Shown here: positions 35,594 to 45,333 of the stretch, one piece after another
Layout of the letters: the number at the start of each line of letters is the position of its first letter
How positions within the stretch are numbered: position 1 is the stretch's first letter
Assembly: GCF_002846575.1 (NCBI RefSeq)
Contig: NZ_PJND01000008.1
Location: 248,001 to 312,000 of the forward strand
Direction: 5' to 3'
Length of the DNA stretch: 64,000 nt
Source: Flavobacterium lindanitolerans
Lineage (GTDB): Bacteria > Bacteroidota > Bacteroidia > Flavobacteriales > Flavobacteriaceae
Translations under genes and position numbers: made by a program
Notes under the pieces: generated by a model
The model's input: the letters and a program-made list of their open reading frames with translations, nothing else
Told to the model about the DNA's origin: nothing
Database searches by the model: none

Positions 35594-36148
35594 ATGAAAA
35601 AATACTTATCGCTGTTGTTCCTTGCAAGCACATTCTTTTCTTACGGCCAAACCTATGTAAAATTTAACGGTGCCTCAGCTTTGGCGCTTATCCCCAATAT
35701 AGGCGTGGAAACCAGCATCGGGAAAAAAATGACTTTCCAATTTGATGCAACAGCTTCATTTTGGGAATCTGTAAACGGTGCCCCATTCAAAGCACTAATC
35801 ATAACACCCGAAGTACGTTATCACTTTAATGAAAAAAATAACGGGTTTTATGTCGGAGCGAACGTCAGCGGAGGTACATTTGAACTTCAGAAGTACGGTT
35901 ATAAAGATACCGACTTTTATCAGAAAGGTTATAACTATATGCTAGGATTAACACTTGGCTACCAATGGAAACTAAGTGATAAATGGGCTTTGGATCTTTT
36001 TGTTGGTGGCGGGCATCAGGAAGCATTTTACAAAGGATATTTATTATCAACCGGAGAACGGTATGACACCTGGATACATAACTACAACAAAAGTGGGGAA
36101 TGGATATTATATCGAGGTGGTTTGATGATTGCATACAAAATCAAATAA
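35594..36148 (+). CDS. DUF3575 outer-membrane beta-barrel-like protein
   Basis: 184 residues with signal peptide (MKKYLSLLFLASTFFSYGQ). Alternating beta strands ending in aromatic residues (FQFDATASFW, ITPEVRYHF, GFYVGANVSGG, MLGLTLGYQW, WALDLFVGGG) indicate a small outer-membrane barrel of the DUF3575 type. The exact role is unknown. Confidence 0.8.
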   Translation: MKKYLSLLFLASTFFSYGQTYVKFNGASALALIPNIGVETSIGKKMTFQFDATASFWESVNGAPFKALIITPEVRYHFNEKNNGFYVGANVSGGTFELQKYGYKDTDFYQKGYNYMLGLTLGYQWKLSDKWALDLFVGGGHQEAFYKGYLLSTGERYDTWIHNYNKSGEWILYRGGLMIAYKIK

Positions 36149-36198
36149 AATACTATTTGGAAGATTTTTCTGTTATATTTGATATATAGACTTATATC

Positions 36199-37362
36199 AT
36201 GACAGAATTTGAGAAACAATTCCAGGAAATCAAGAGTTTTCTGGATTTTGAAGATTATTCACTGCTAACCAAAAGAATAATCGACCTTACGCTCGACACG
36301 GAAGATATTTCCTTTTACCAAAAAACTAACGAGTTATTAGATTGGCTTGACCAGAATGAGAATAACATCGAGCTAAAAAAACAACGTTTCGCACTACTGC
36401 TTGAGGAACTTTACCAACAGTTAAAAAATAAACCTGTTCCTGAAAAACAAATTCTTGTCACAGCAGAAAACCTCAAAAAAACATATGGAAATGCAAGTTT
36501 TTCGCTTGGGCCAATACATCTGGAACTCAGTCAGGGCGAAATTTTAGGTCTTGTAGGTGAAAATGGCAATGGAAAAACAACACTTCTCCGACTACTTTGC
36601 GGAGAATTATTTGCAACTTCCGGAAAACTAGGTTATAATTTTGATTTTAACGATACCTATGATTTAAGAACACAATTGGTCTATATACCGCAAAGGACAG
36701 CAACCTGGCATGGTTCTATGTTTGAAAATCTTCAGTTTACAGCTTCAAGTTATGGTTATAAACCTGCTGAAAACAAATTAATTGTAGAACTAATCATTGC
36801 CAGACTCAACTTAAGAAAATACCGAAATCACAGTTGGAAAAACTTATCATCCGGGTATAAGATGCGTTTTGAACTGGCGAGAATGCTTTTAAGAAAGCCT
36901 AAAATATTGCTGATTGACGAACCGCTTGCCAATCTGGATATTCTTGCCCAGCAAACCGTATTGGAAGATTTCAGGGCGATTGCGAAATCTCCTTTCCGCC
37001 CGATTGGAATCGTTTTGAGCTCACAACAGTTGTATGAAGTCGAAAAAACTTCAGACCAGGTAATTTTCTTAAAGAACGGAGAGCAGAAAAATCTTCATTC
37101 AAAAGCGACTCCACAAGAAACAGAAAAAACAGAAGAGCAATTTCTTATTATTGAATTTGAAAGTGAATGGTCACAAAACCAGCTTAATGATGCCCTATCA
37201 GGCGAATTAATTTCACTTAAATTTAATGGCGGTACTTATATTGCAACGTTTTCTGAAAAATTAGACACTTACGGTTTTTTAAGAATCATCACAGAAAAAC
37301 AGATTCCGCTTCAGTACTTCAGAAATATTTCAAAATCTACCCGAAGATTCTTCGTTTCCTAA
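36199..37362 (+). CDS. ABC transporter ATP-binding protein with N-terminal extension
   Basis: 387 residues. The nucleotide-binding domain (about 90-300) has Walker A GLVGENGNGKTTLL, signature NLSSGYKMRFELARML and Walker B ILLIDEPLANLD. About 90 extra residues precede it (acidic, helical) and about 85 follow. The signature (LSSGY rather than LSGGQ) is atypical. It lies 13 bases before a polytopic membrane protein gene, so the two form an ABC system; substrate and direction are unknown. Confidence 0.88.
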   Translation: MTEFEKQFQEIKSFLDFEDYSLLTKRIIDLTLDTEDISFYQKTNELLDWLDQNENNIELKKQRFALLLEELYQQLKNKPVPEKQILVTAENLKKTYGNASFSLGPIHLELSQGEILGLVGENGNGKTTLLRLLCGELFATSGKLGYNFDFNDTYDLRTQLVYIPQRTATWHGSMFENLQFTASSYGYKPAENKLIVELIIARLNLRKYRNHSWKNLSSGYKMRFELARMLLRKPKILLIDEPLANLDILAQQTVLEDFRAIAKSPFRPIGIVLSSQQLYEVEKTSDQVIFLKNGEQKNLHSKATPQETEKTEEQFLIIEFESEWSQNQLNDALSGELISLKFNGGTYIATFSEKLDTYGFLRIITEKQIPLQYFRNISKSTRRFFVS

Positions 37363-37375
37363 AAAACTCATCCTT

Positions 37376-38920
37376 ATGTTTGCCAATATTCAAAAAAAAC
37401 TTCTGCTTACGCATCCGTTGCTTTGGAACAGTAAAATCGCCTTGTTTTCGGTACTGACGCTGATTTTCCATCTTATCTTTTTCCTTATGGGATATTCAAA
37501 AGGGGAAATTGATTTTAAGGATTCGAATAATTTTTATGATTACGGAATCGACAACACCATAATTGTATTTGTCAGCGTATTGATAAGTATACTTATGTCC
37601 ATCATATGGGTGGTTTACTATTCGCGAAACAACGCTTTTAAATCTTTTTATCCTAAAGGAAAGTTTTCACTTTACAGAGAATGGTTACTGATTTTGTTGT
37701 TCTGCATTTTGAATTCCTCCTATGCTGCTTCCTTTTTCTATGCTCAGGACCTAAAGGCAAGAAATTATTTTTCGGAAGAGGAAGTGAGCAGACGACTTGA
37801 AATTATCAGCCTTTCTTCATTATTTGTTGAAGGTCCATATCGTGAAAGTAATTTTATTACAGAGTACAAGGACGGTAAATACCTCCAGGTAGAAAGAGAT
37901 TCATTTCAATACGGTTCCAGAAATTACTCGCTTAAGTCGTTGGTAAATAAAAGAATTCAGGGATTCACTTATTTCAATGATGAAAAAGATTCATTAATGG
38001 AATTGAAAGGCAAACGATGGCTTATTGAAAACAAAAAGGACTCTATACAATTGCTGTTCAGGGAATTTTTCAAAATTTCCAAAGAACACGGTCTGTCATC
38101 AAACATCACTCCTGAAAAATGGTTCGAACTGATTTATGATTATCCAGAATTCACAGAATATATTAACGTTGGAAAAACAAGCAAAGAATACAGTCAAAAC
38201 TATAGTTATTATGAAGGCGTAAATGTTGACTATGATTATGCAATAGAGCCAGAAGGTGTTACTCATGATACACTATCAAAGACTATTAAAGTTGTTGGAG
38301 GTCAAGAATATATTTATTCAAAATATTATGTCCCATTTGATGCATTGACAAAATCTTATGGTAAGATTTCCAGGGCCTATGAAAACCCCGTAGTCAACTT
38401 GGAGTTTATAATGAGTCTTATTTATCTTGCAATAGGTCTATCGCTTTGTGTTTTCTCCTTTAAGATAACATCAGGCAGAAACTGGTTGATTGCTTTTGTA
38501 ACACTGGGCCTTTTTGGAATTATTAGCGGAATTATTTCTGTAATAATCAGATATAGCATGACTTTCCCCATCATTTATATACTGTTGTTTTTAGGGTTGT
38601 TATTCTATTTTGTTATTATCCTGAAAGCAAAAGAAAGCAAAGGAATTACAGGAATCACTATCAATCAGACTTTATGGTTGATGCCGGCTATCATTCCTAC
38701 AGCTTATGCAGTCCTCATAGATATTCTCAAACGTACCTCAGGGTATTATGAATCCTATTCCTATGGGGCAGATGGAATGAAAAGAGAGCAATTTCCGAGA
38801 ATAGAATGGTTAGAGGAACATTATGTTTATATGTTTATCCTCAATATAGTATTTATCTTTTTATTTATGCTTCTGTTTTCGATATATATAAAGAAATGGA
38901 AAGGCATTGCAGAAGCCTAA
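37376..38920 (+). CDS. Polytopic membrane protein, putative permease of the ABC pair
   Basis: 514 residues with about seven predicted membrane helices: about 22-40, 62-83, 103-123, then a ~215-residue polar loop (charged, Tyr-rich), then helices about 345-362, 370-393, 398-417, 428-450 and 485-507. The topology resembles ABC-2 or FtsX-like permeases with a large periplasmic domain, but no family motif was recognised. Paired with the ATPase. Confidence 0.7.
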   Translation: MFANIQKKLLLTHPLLWNSKIALFSVLTLIFHLIFFLMGYSKGEIDFKDSNNFYDYGIDNTIIVFVSVLISILMSIIWVVYYSRNNAFKSFYPKGKFSLYREWLLILLFCILNSSYAASFFYAQDLKARNYFSEEEVSRRLEIISLSSLFVEGPYRESNFITEYKDGKYLQVERDSFQYGSRNYSLKSLVNKRIQGFTYFNDEKDSLMELKGKRWLIENKKDSIQLLFREFFKISKEHGLSSNITPEKWFELIYDYPEFTEYINVGKTSKEYSQNYSYYEGVNVDYDYAIEPEGVTHDTLSKTIKVVGGQEYIYSKYYVPFDALTKSYGKISRAYENPVVNLEFIMSLIYLAIGLSLCVFSFKITSGRNWLIAFVTLGLFGIISGIISVIIRYSMTFPIIYILLFLGLLFYFVIILKAKESKGITGITINQTLWLMPAIIPTAYAVLIDILKRTSGYYESYSYGADGMKREQFPRIEWLEEHYVYMFILNIVFIFLFMLLFSIYIKKWKGIAEA

Positions 38921-38955
38921 AAAAGTGCGAGCTGGAAAACCTGCTCGCACTTTTT
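38920..38955. terminator. Bidirectional terminator between permease and VF530 genes
   Basis: A 13-base perfect stem (aaaaagtgcgagc / gctcgcacttttt) with a ten-base loop between convergent genes. Confidence 0.93.
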
Positions 38956-39185
38956 TATTTGGGAAATTTAGGAAGTGTCTTAATATAAAGCTGTTCTACC
39001 TTGGTTCTGGCCCAGTCTGTCTTTCTTAAAAAAGTAAGGCTTGATTTGATACTGGGGTCAACATTAAAACATTTGATTTTTATCAATTCCCCTAAGGTAT
39101 CAAATCCATAAAAATCAACCAGTTGTTCCAGCATTTTTTGCAATGTGATTCCGTGAAGCGGATTATTAGCTTGTTTGTTTTCCAT
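38955..39185 (-). CDS. VF530 family (DUF2132) protein
   Basis: 76 residues with the family motifs [39 protein letters not shown] and [13 protein letters not shown] small helical DNA-binding-like fold; function unknown. A -7 box (minus strand TACTTTTG, 39190-39197) lies five bases before the ATG, so the message would be nearly leaderless. Confidence 0.88.
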   Translation of the reverse strand: MENKQANNPLHGITLQKMLEQLVDFYGFDTLGELIKIKCFNVDPSIKSSLTFLRKTDWARTKVEQLYIKTLPKFPK

Positions 39186-39241
39186 CTGACAAAAGTACGG
39201 ATTTCAAAAATTAGTTTAATTTTATAGAAAGCAAAAACGCA

Positions 39242-39727
39242 ATGAAAAATCTTTGTCTCATATTATTATTCTTCCTTATGCAAACCGTTTCAGGCCAAAA
39301 CCAGGCCACTACCACACTTTATCTGATTCGTCATGCAGAAAAAGCTGATTTTTCAGGCAATCCGGAACTTTCGGACGCAGGAATGAAAAGAGCCAAAAGT
39401 TGGGCCGCTTATTTTGAGAAAACACCTATCGACCTGTTTTATACGACTATGTATAAAAGAACACAACAAACCTGTTCTGCCATTGCGGCAACCAAGCAAA
39501 AGGATATTATTTTTTATAAACCTGAAGCGATGGACTTAAAAAAGATAATTGCCGAAAACCCGGGAAAGACACTGCTTATAGTTGGACATAGCAATACGAT
39601 TCCCAACTATATCAACAAACTTTTGGGTACAGCAAAATATGCCGATATACCAGAACCAGAATTTGGAAATTTATACCGTATAACTGTCACTGGCGAAGAG
39701 ATATGGGATGAACTTATTCATCTATAA
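39242..39727 (+). CDS. Exported histidine phosphatase family protein (SixA-like)
   Basis: 161 residues with a signal peptide (to about 19, VSGQ). Phosphoglycerate-mutase-fold motifs: LYLIRHAEKADFS (phospho-acceptor His) and LLIVGHSNTIPNY (second His). Probably a periplasmic phosphatase. Confidence 0.88.
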   Translation: MKNLCLILLFFLMQTVSGQNQATTTLYLIRHAEKADFSGNPELSDAGMKRAKSWAAYFEKTPIDLFYTTMYKRTQQTCSAIAATKQKDIIFYKPEAMDLKKIIAENPGKTLLIVGHSNTIPNYINKLLGTAKYADIPEPEFGNLYRITVTGEEIWDELIHL

Positions 39728-39733
39728 AAAGAA

Positions 39734-39757
39734 AAGACTGCCTCAAAAAGCAGTCTT
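39734..39757 (-). terminator. Terminator between histidine phosphatase and OmpW genes
   Basis: Stem aagactgc / gcagtctt with an eight-base loop; on the minus strand it is followed by TTTTCTTTTT, so it ends the ompW-like transcript. Confidence 0.82.
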
Positions 39758-39783
39758 CCCCATCTAAAAACTAAAAAAGGACA

Positions 39784-40461
39784 TTAAAATTTCATTCCTA
39801 CACCAAAACCTAACAGTAATGGATTGATTTCAACATCTGCAGGAATGCTTAACCCTGTGGCAAGATTTGATGCATCTACAGTCACATCAGTTTTTAAAAA
39901 TATCTTTTTAATATCAGCATTGATAAAAAACTTGTCATTTAACATCAGGTCAAAACCTACTTGAAAGGCATAACCAAAAGAATTGTCATATTCAATACCC
40001 CTTACAGTATTACCTGCTTTCTCATTATAAAAAATCGTATAATTCACACCGGCACCTACATAAGGATTAAAAATCTGGTCCGGAAGAAAATGGTATTGCA
40101 CCGTCAATGTTGGAGGCAAGAGATATACGCTTCCTAAATTCACATCAACCGAAGTAGGTCCTCCTACTGCAGAAATATCAGAACCTACAGTACTCACATC
40201 GTGTTTGGATGTTCCTAAAATCAGTTCGGCAGAAATGTTCTTTGTAAAAAAATAAGTAAAATCAAGTTCCGGAATAAACGTATTGGAAATCTTTGCGTCA
40301 CCACCTATAATTCCAATTTTAGCACTTTCGTCAGGAACAACGCCAACACCCCTGACGCGAACCTGCCACTTTTTAAAATCTACCGAATTATTTTCCTGGG
40401 CATTTGTTAAACCTGTTCCGAATACTGTTAGCGCCATTACAGCAAAAATTATTTTTTTCAT
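39784..40461 (-). CDS. OmpW family outer-membrane protein
   Basis: 225 residues from MKKIIFAVMALTVFGTG; the signal peptide ends near TNAQ. Eight-stranded barrel signature: KWQVRVRGVGVVPDES, NISAELILGTSKHDV, LPPTLTVQYHF, FNPYVGAGVNYTIFY, and the terminal GFGVGMKF. OmpW barrels open a hydrophobic lateral channel for small apolar molecules. An earlier start at 40488 would overlap the -7 box at 40486-40493, so the start at 40461 is preferred. Confidence 0.92.
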   Translation of the reverse strand: MKKIIFAVMALTVFGTGLTNAQENNSVDFKKWQVRVRGVGVVPDESAKIGIIGGDAKISNTFIPELDFTYFFTKNISAELILGTSKHDVSTVGSDISAVGGPTSVDVNLGSVYLLPPTLTVQYHFLPDQIFNPYVGAGVNYTIFYNEKAGNTVRGIEYDNSFGYAFQVGFDLMLNDKFFINADIKKIFLKTDVTVDASNLATGLSIPADVEINPLLLGFGVGMKF

Positions 40462-40485
40462 TGTTATCAGTTTTAAATTATAGTC

Positions 40486-40493
40486 CAAAAGTA
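40486..40493 (-). promoter_or_regulatory. -7 box of ompW-like gene
   Basis: On the minus strand TACTTTTG, matching TAnnTTTG, 24 bases before the ATG at 40461. Confidence 0.55.
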
Positions 40494-40567
40494 GATGGGA
40501 AATAAAAAGTAAAGACTGACAAAAATCATAGTCTGAAAAATATTATCTAACAATTTCTTAACCCTAA

Positions 40568-40597
40568 TTGCGGTTTACCTAAATGTTCCTACATTTG
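40568..40597 (+). promoter_or_regulatory. Flavobacterial promoter of smpB
   Basis: TTG (40568-40570), 19 bases, TACATTTG (40590-40597). The expected transcription start is about 40603, two bases before the ATG, so the mRNA is nearly leaderless. Confidence 0.75.
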
Positions 40598-40604
40598 CAC
40601 TCCT

Positions 40605-41060
40605 ATGTTGAAAACAATTAATATATTAAACAAAAGAGCCCGTTTCGATTATGAAATAATCGAAAAATATACGGCTGGAATAGTACTGACCGGAACTGAA
40701 ATCAAATCTATCCGGTTGGGCAAAGCCAATATAGCCGAAAGTTTTTGCGAATTCAACAATAATGAACTCTTCGCCATCAATATGTATATCGAAGAATATG
40801 CATTTGGAAATCAATTTAACCATAAAGCCCGAAGCGAAAGAAAATTGCTATTGAATAAACGGGAACTTAAAACACTTTCCAAAAGCGTACAGACAAAAGG
40901 ACTAACAATTGTTCCCTTACGACTTTTTACTAACGAAAAAGGATTGGCAAAACTGGATATCGCATTGGCAAGAGGTAAAAAAACCTATGACAAAAGAGAA
41001 TCTCTAAAAGAACAGGACACCAAAAGAGATTTAGACAGAATAAAAAAGTCGTTTCGTTAG
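40605..41060 (+). CDS. smpB: SsrA-binding protein SmpB
   Basis: 151 residues, standard length. OB-fold protein that escorts tmRNA to stalled ribosomes. Motifs: [29 protein letters not shown] region, [38 protein letters not shown] and [19 protein letters not shown]. The tmRNA gene is not in the window. Confidence 0.96.
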   Translation: MLKTINILNKRARFDYEIIEKYTAGIVLTGTEIKSIRLGKANIAESFCEFNNNELFAINMYIEEYAFGNQFNHKARSERKLLLNKRELKTLSKSVQTKGLTIVPLRLFTNEKGLAKLDIALARGKKTYDKRESLKEQDTKRDLDRIKKSFR

Positions 41061-41121
41061 GGAACGATTTTTTTTCTCGAAAAAAAATGACTAAATTTGT
41101 CAAGACAAAATAAAGCATCAA

Positions 41122-42168
41122 ATGAAAACACTTCTAAGAAATGCCAGAGAACTAAAAAATATGAAAGTGAGAGAAGTGTCTCAACAAACCGGTATTGACC
41201 AGGCACTTATCAGCAAATTTGAAACAGGAACCCGAAAACCAACACGAGACCAACTACTAAAATTAGCAGCAGTTCTCGAAATCGACCTGGAAACATTAAT
41301 GGTGGCCTGGCTCAAAGAAAAAATCTTATATGAAATTGGAGATGAAGAATTTGCTTTAAAAGCAATGAAAGTTGCAGAAGAAGAAATCCGCTATCAGGCA
41401 AAAACTGCTAAAAAAGTTTCAGGTTCTCTTCAAAAAATCCTTGCAGAAATAGACACTCTCAAAACAAAGTTAGACAGATTCAGGGAATTTGACAGTTACA
41501 GGATTACACAGGCACTTGAACTCGAATACACTTTTGAGAGCAATAGAATTGAGGGAAACACACTTACTCTTAGAGAAACAGACCTTGTAATTAATGAAGG
41601 CCTGACAGTTTCCGGAAAAAGCATGCGGGAACATCTTGAGGCTATTAACCATCAGGAGGCCATAGGCTATATCAAACACCTGATGGAAAAAAATTCGCTT
41701 TTAAACGAAAGAGAGGTTCTTAGCTTACATAATCTAATTTTGAGAGGAATCCATCCCGAAGATGCCGGGCGATATAGAAAAGTACAGGTTATGATAAAGG
41801 GAAGCACTTATATGCCTCCACAGCCCTATATGGTTTCAAAACAGATGGAAGACTATTTTATTTGGTATGAAGCCAATAAAAATTCCTTACATCCAGTTAT
41901 TTTAGCCGGAGAAATGCATGAAAGATTAGTAACCATACATCCTTTTGTTGATGGTAATGGCAGAACTTCTCGTTTGGTGATGAACCTGATTCTGCTTTCG
42001 CATGGTTATATCATTGCCAATATCAAAGGTGATTATGATACCCGAATGCAGTATTACCAAACTCTTGAAAAAGCACAGACAACCTCTGATAAGGAAGATT
42101 TCCTTCTTTTTATAGCCCAGATAGAAAAAGAAAGCCTTGAAAGATATTTAGATATTATCAGTCAATAA
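41122..42168 (+). CDS. Fic-domain protein with N-terminal HTH (XRE type)
   Basis: 348 residues. Residues 1-62 form a helix-turn-helix (REVSQQTGIDQALISKFETG). A helical linker leads to a Fic domain with the catalytic motif HPFVDGNGR (273-281), which transfers AMP from ATP to protein hydroxyls. The inhibitory motif SNRIEGN (140-146, S/TxxxEG form) is present before the Fic domain, marking a self-inhibited class II Fic protein. There is no separate antitoxin. The fused HTH suggests autoregulation or DNA association. Confidence 0.9.
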   Translation: MKTLLRNARELKNMKVREVSQQTGIDQALISKFETGTRKPTRDQLLKLAAVLEIDLETLMVAWLKEKILYEIGDEEFALKAMKVAEEEIRYQAKTAKKVSGSLQKILAEIDTLKTKLDRFREFDSYRITQALELEYTFESNRIEGNTLTLRETDLVINEGLTVSGKSMREHLEAINHQEAIGYIKHLMEKNSLLNEREVLSLHNLILRGIHPEDAGRYRKVQVMIKGSTYMPPQPYMVSKQMEDYFIWYEANKNSLHPVILAGEMHERLVTIHPFVDGNGRTSRLVMNLILLSHGYIIANIKGDYDTRMQYYQTLEKAQTTSDKEDFLLFIAQIEKESLERYLDIISQ

Positions 42169-42191
42169 AAAAGCCCATTTAAGGGCTTTTT
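42167..42191. terminator. Bidirectional terminator between fic and pcm
   Basis: Stem aaaaagccc / gggcttttt with a six-base loop between convergent genes. Confidence 0.85.
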
Positions 42192-42832
42192 TAGTTTTTA
42201 TTTTCCAGCAAAGGCACAAAACGGAATTCTCCAAATTCATGCTTTTCAAATTGGGTTTCGTTTTTACGTATGAGCATTGTCATAATCTGATGTTCTTCTC
42301 CCAAAGGAATAACAAGCCTTCCTCCTACTTTTAATTGTGCCATTAATGGCTTGGGAATAATTGGCGCTCCGGCTGTAACAATAATACTGTCAAACGGAGC
42401 ATAGTTTGGCAAACCTTTATAACCGTCTCCAAAAGACAAATGTTTTGGGCGAATCCCTAATTTTGGTAATAACAAAGAAGTTGTCTTAAACAGTTCATTT
42501 TGTCTTTCCACACTATACACTTTTGCTCCCATAGTACACAAAACGGCCGTTTGATAACCTGAACCTGTTCCGATTTCTAAAATTTTGTGGTCTTTCTCGA
42601 CTTCCAATAACTGACTTTGGAAAGCAACCGTATATGGCTGAGAAATTGTCTGTCCGGCACCTATAGGAAAGGCCTTGTCCTGATACGCATAATCTTCAAA
42701 ACTTGAATTCAAAAATAGGTGTCTTGGAATTTTCTTAATTGCTTCCAGAACATTTTTATCTGTTATGCCCTTTTGTTGCAAGACAGTTACTAATTGATTT
42801 CGAAGTCCTTGATGTTTGGCTGTATCTTTCAA
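42191..42832 (-). CDS. pcm: Protein-L-isoaspartate O-methyltransferase
   Basis: 213 residues. Repairs isoaspartyl damage using S-adenosylmethionine. Motifs: FPIGAGQTISQPYTVA, ILEIGTGSGYQTAVL (SAM site), and RLVIPLGEEHQIM. Length is typical. Confidence 0.95.
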   Translation of the reverse strand: MKDTAKHQGLRNQLVTVLQQKGITDKNVLEAIKKIPRHLFLNSSFEDYAYQDKAFPIGAGQTISQPYTVAFQSQLLEVEKDHKILEIGTGSGYQTAVLCTMGAKVYSVERQNELFKTTSLLLPKLGIRPKHLSFGDGYKGLPNYAPFDSIIVTAGAPIIPKPLMAQLKVGGRLVIPLGEEHQIMTMLIRKNETQFEKHEFGEFRFVPLLENKN

Positions 42833-42951
42833 AATTTGGAGGTTTATTTGAGGGGTAAAAATAAGAAAAGAAAACTCGATTTTAAAACGTTTCGGCTAAT
42901 GTTTTATCAGTAGCCTACCATTCAAATGCTTTATTAACCGTTCGTCATTTT

Positions 42952-42986
42952 TTTGGCTTTTTTATCTGAATACACTCCTACTTTTG
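42952..42986 (+). promoter_or_regulatory. Promoter of the S9 peptidase gene
   Basis: TTTTG (ending 42955), 23 bases, TACTTTTG (42979-42986). Spacing is at the long end of the Bacteroidota range. The ATG is 50 bases further. Confidence 0.55.
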
Positions 42987-43036
42987 ACTCATCAATCAAA
43001 TAACGTTCGCATAATCACAACCAAAAAACAAGAATT

Positions 43037-45220
43037 ATGGAAATGACCACATTAAGAAAAATTGCAATGCTGACAATCGGCATTACTTTCACAGCCAATT
43101 CTTTTGGGCAGACAAAACCTTCAAAAGCTCCTTCTGTTCCTGCAACAGATGATTATTATGGAATCAAGATTGAAGACAAGTATCGAAATCTTGAAGATTT
43201 AAAAAATGAGCAAACGCTTAACTGGATGAAAGGCCAGGCAGATTATACCAATTCAATATTGGGTTCTATTCCGGGAAGACAGCATATTATTGATGAGTTG
43301 ACTTCAATAAATAAACGAACTACAGAGAGTATTGGAGGTCTAGCAATCCTTGATGATGGTACTTATATTTATCTTAAGTCCACACCAAATGACCAAATAA
43401 GCAAATTATATAAGAGAAATGGCCTGAAAGGAAAAGAATCCTTAATCTTTGATCCTGAAACTTATCAAAAGAACGGCAAGGATGTTTATAGTGTCAGTTC
43501 TTTTTCAGCTAACAAAAGCGGAAAACTTATAGCTATCAACATTTCAAAAAACGGTGGCGAAATGAGTGAAATGTTTCTAATGGATTTGACTAACAAAAAG
43601 ATTCTTCCTGAAAAATTTGACAGGTTACGTTTTGGAGGTGCCAACTGGCTGAAAGATGGCAATTCATTTATTTACATCCAATCACCAACAGAAGATGTCC
43701 ATGACATGAATGCCCAAATGGATATAGTCACAAAAATTCACATTGTAGGGAGCGATGTTTCGCAAGACAAGACTTTGTTTACAAAGGCAATGTATCCAGA
43801 ATTAAACATAGCTAATGAAGAAATTCCTTTTGTTAGTTATGATATCGATAGTAACCTTTTGTTTTTTATGCCTTATACTGTAGACCAGAATCAAAAAGTA
43901 TATATAGCACCGGGTTCTGATCTTAATCAGAAAAAAATAAACTGGAAATTACTTACCGACAGGAAAGATGAAGTAAAAAATTTCATTTTAAGCGATAAAG
44001 ACATTTATATGTATACCACTTTAAATGCTCCAAAATTTAAAGTAATAAAAACCAGCATTGCCAATCCAAATGTGGCTACAGCTACCCTGGTCATCCCTGA
44101 AAGCAGCGATTCCAATCTCAACTCGCCTATTGTAACCAAAGACGGTATATTTTATACTAGGACAAAAAATGGTGTGGAAAGTAAGCTTTATTTTACTGAC
44201 TTTGAAGGAAAAAAACACAAGGAAATTGCGACTCCTAAAAAAGCAGCTACCATATCCGTAACGGCCAGAGCGCCTAAATTCTCTGATGTATGGATAAGTA
44301 CAACAGGTTGGACAACCAAAGGAGAAAGATATCGATATGATCTAAAAAAGAATACTTTCACAAGAGAGCAACTTTCAACAATTATTGAATATCCTGAATT
44401 TAAAGACTTTGAAGTTGAAGAACTAATGGCTAAATCCTATGATGGTGTTGAAGTTCCTTTATCCATTATCTACAAAAAAGGAATCAAAAAAGACAAAAAT
44501 AACCCCGTATTATTCTATGGTTATGGTGCTTATGGAGCCTCAATAACGCCATCTTTTAATACTCAATTGCTTCTGTGGGTAGAGCGTGGAGGAATTCTGG
44601 CGGTAGCCCATGTCAGAGGTGGTGGCGAATTAGGTGAAAAATGGCATCTTGCCGGCCAAAAAACAACGAAACAAAATACATGGAAAGACGTAATTGCCTG
44701 TACAGAATATATGATTAATCAAGGTTATACTAATCCAACCAAAACAGCTATCTATAGCCGAAGCGCAGGAGGAATTTTTGTAGGAAGAGCAATGACAGAA
44801 AGGCCAGACCTTTATGCAGTTGCCATTCCGGGTGTGGGAATGATGAATACTGTTCGAAGTGAAAACACACCAAACGGTCCTGCCAATATCGCTGAATTTG
44901 GTTCTATGAAAATAGAGTCTGAAGCAAAAGCCCTGATTGAAATGGATTCTTATGTTCACTTAAAAGATGGAGTAAAATATCCGGCCACATTGACAACAGC
45001 CGGATTCAACGACCCTAGAATCATTGCATGGATGCCTGCCAAGTTTGCAGCGCGATTATTGGAAGCCAATGCTTCAAACAAACCCACTTTATTAAAAGTG
45101 GATTATGAAGCCGGTCATTTTGGAGGAGCTTCTAAAACAAAATCATACGAAGAAATTGCCGATGTACTGAGCTTTGCCTTCTGGCAGGTAGGACACCCGG
45201 ATTTTCAACCTAAAAACTAA
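43037..45220 (+). CDS. Exported prolyl oligopeptidase family (S9) peptidase
   Basis: 727 residues with a signal peptide (to about 25, NSFG). An N-terminal seven-bladed propeller (about 75-420) precedes the alpha/beta-hydrolase domain. The nucleophile is Ser576 in YSRSAGGIFVG, close to the RSAGG form of oligopeptidase B; Asp lies in FNDPRI and His in YEAGHFG. Also FYGYGAYGASITPSFN and AHVRGGGELGEKWH. Probably a periplasmic oligopeptidase. Confidence 0.93.
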   Translation: MEMTTLRKIAMLTIGITFTANSFGQTKPSKAPSVPATDDYYGIKIEDKYRNLEDLKNEQTLNWMKGQADYTNSILGSIPGRQHIIDELTSINKRTTESIGGLAILDDGTYIYLKSTPNDQISKLYKRNGLKGKESLIFDPETYQKNGKDVYSVSSFSANKSGKLIAINISKNGGEMSEMFLMDLTNKKILPEKFDRLRFGGANWLKDGNSFIYIQSPTEDVHDMNAQMDIVTKIHIVGSDVSQDKTLFTKAMYPELNIANEEIPFVSYDIDSNLLFFMPYTVDQNQKVYIAPGSDLNQKKINWKLLTDRKDEVKNFILSDKDIYMYTTLNAPKFKVIKTSIANPNVATATLVIPESSDSNLNSPIVTKDGIFYTRTKNGVESKLYFTDFEGKKHKEIATPKKAATISVTARAPKFSDVWISTTGWTTKGERYRYDLKKNTFTREQLSTIIEYPEFKDFEVEELMAKSYDGVEVPLSIIYKKGIKKDKNNPVLFYGYGAYGASITPSFNTQLLLWVERGGILAVAHVRGGGELGEKWHLAGQKTTKQNTWKDVIACTEYMINQGYTNPTKTAIYSRSAGGIFVGRAMTERPDLYAVAIPGVGMMNTVRSENTPNGPANIAEFGSMKIESEAKALIEMDSYVHLKDGVKYPATLTTAGFNDPRIIAWMPAKFAARLLEANASNKPTLLKVDYEAGHFGGASKTKSYEEIADVLSFAFWQVGHPDFQPKN

Positions 45221-45333
45221 TTTAATCCATTACCTTTGGCAGATTATCTCTGCCAAAGGTATAAAACCTAAGAAAGATGATATCATTACTATTACAAATA
45301 GCAAGTGCGGCATTGGAATGCCTGATGTAAACT

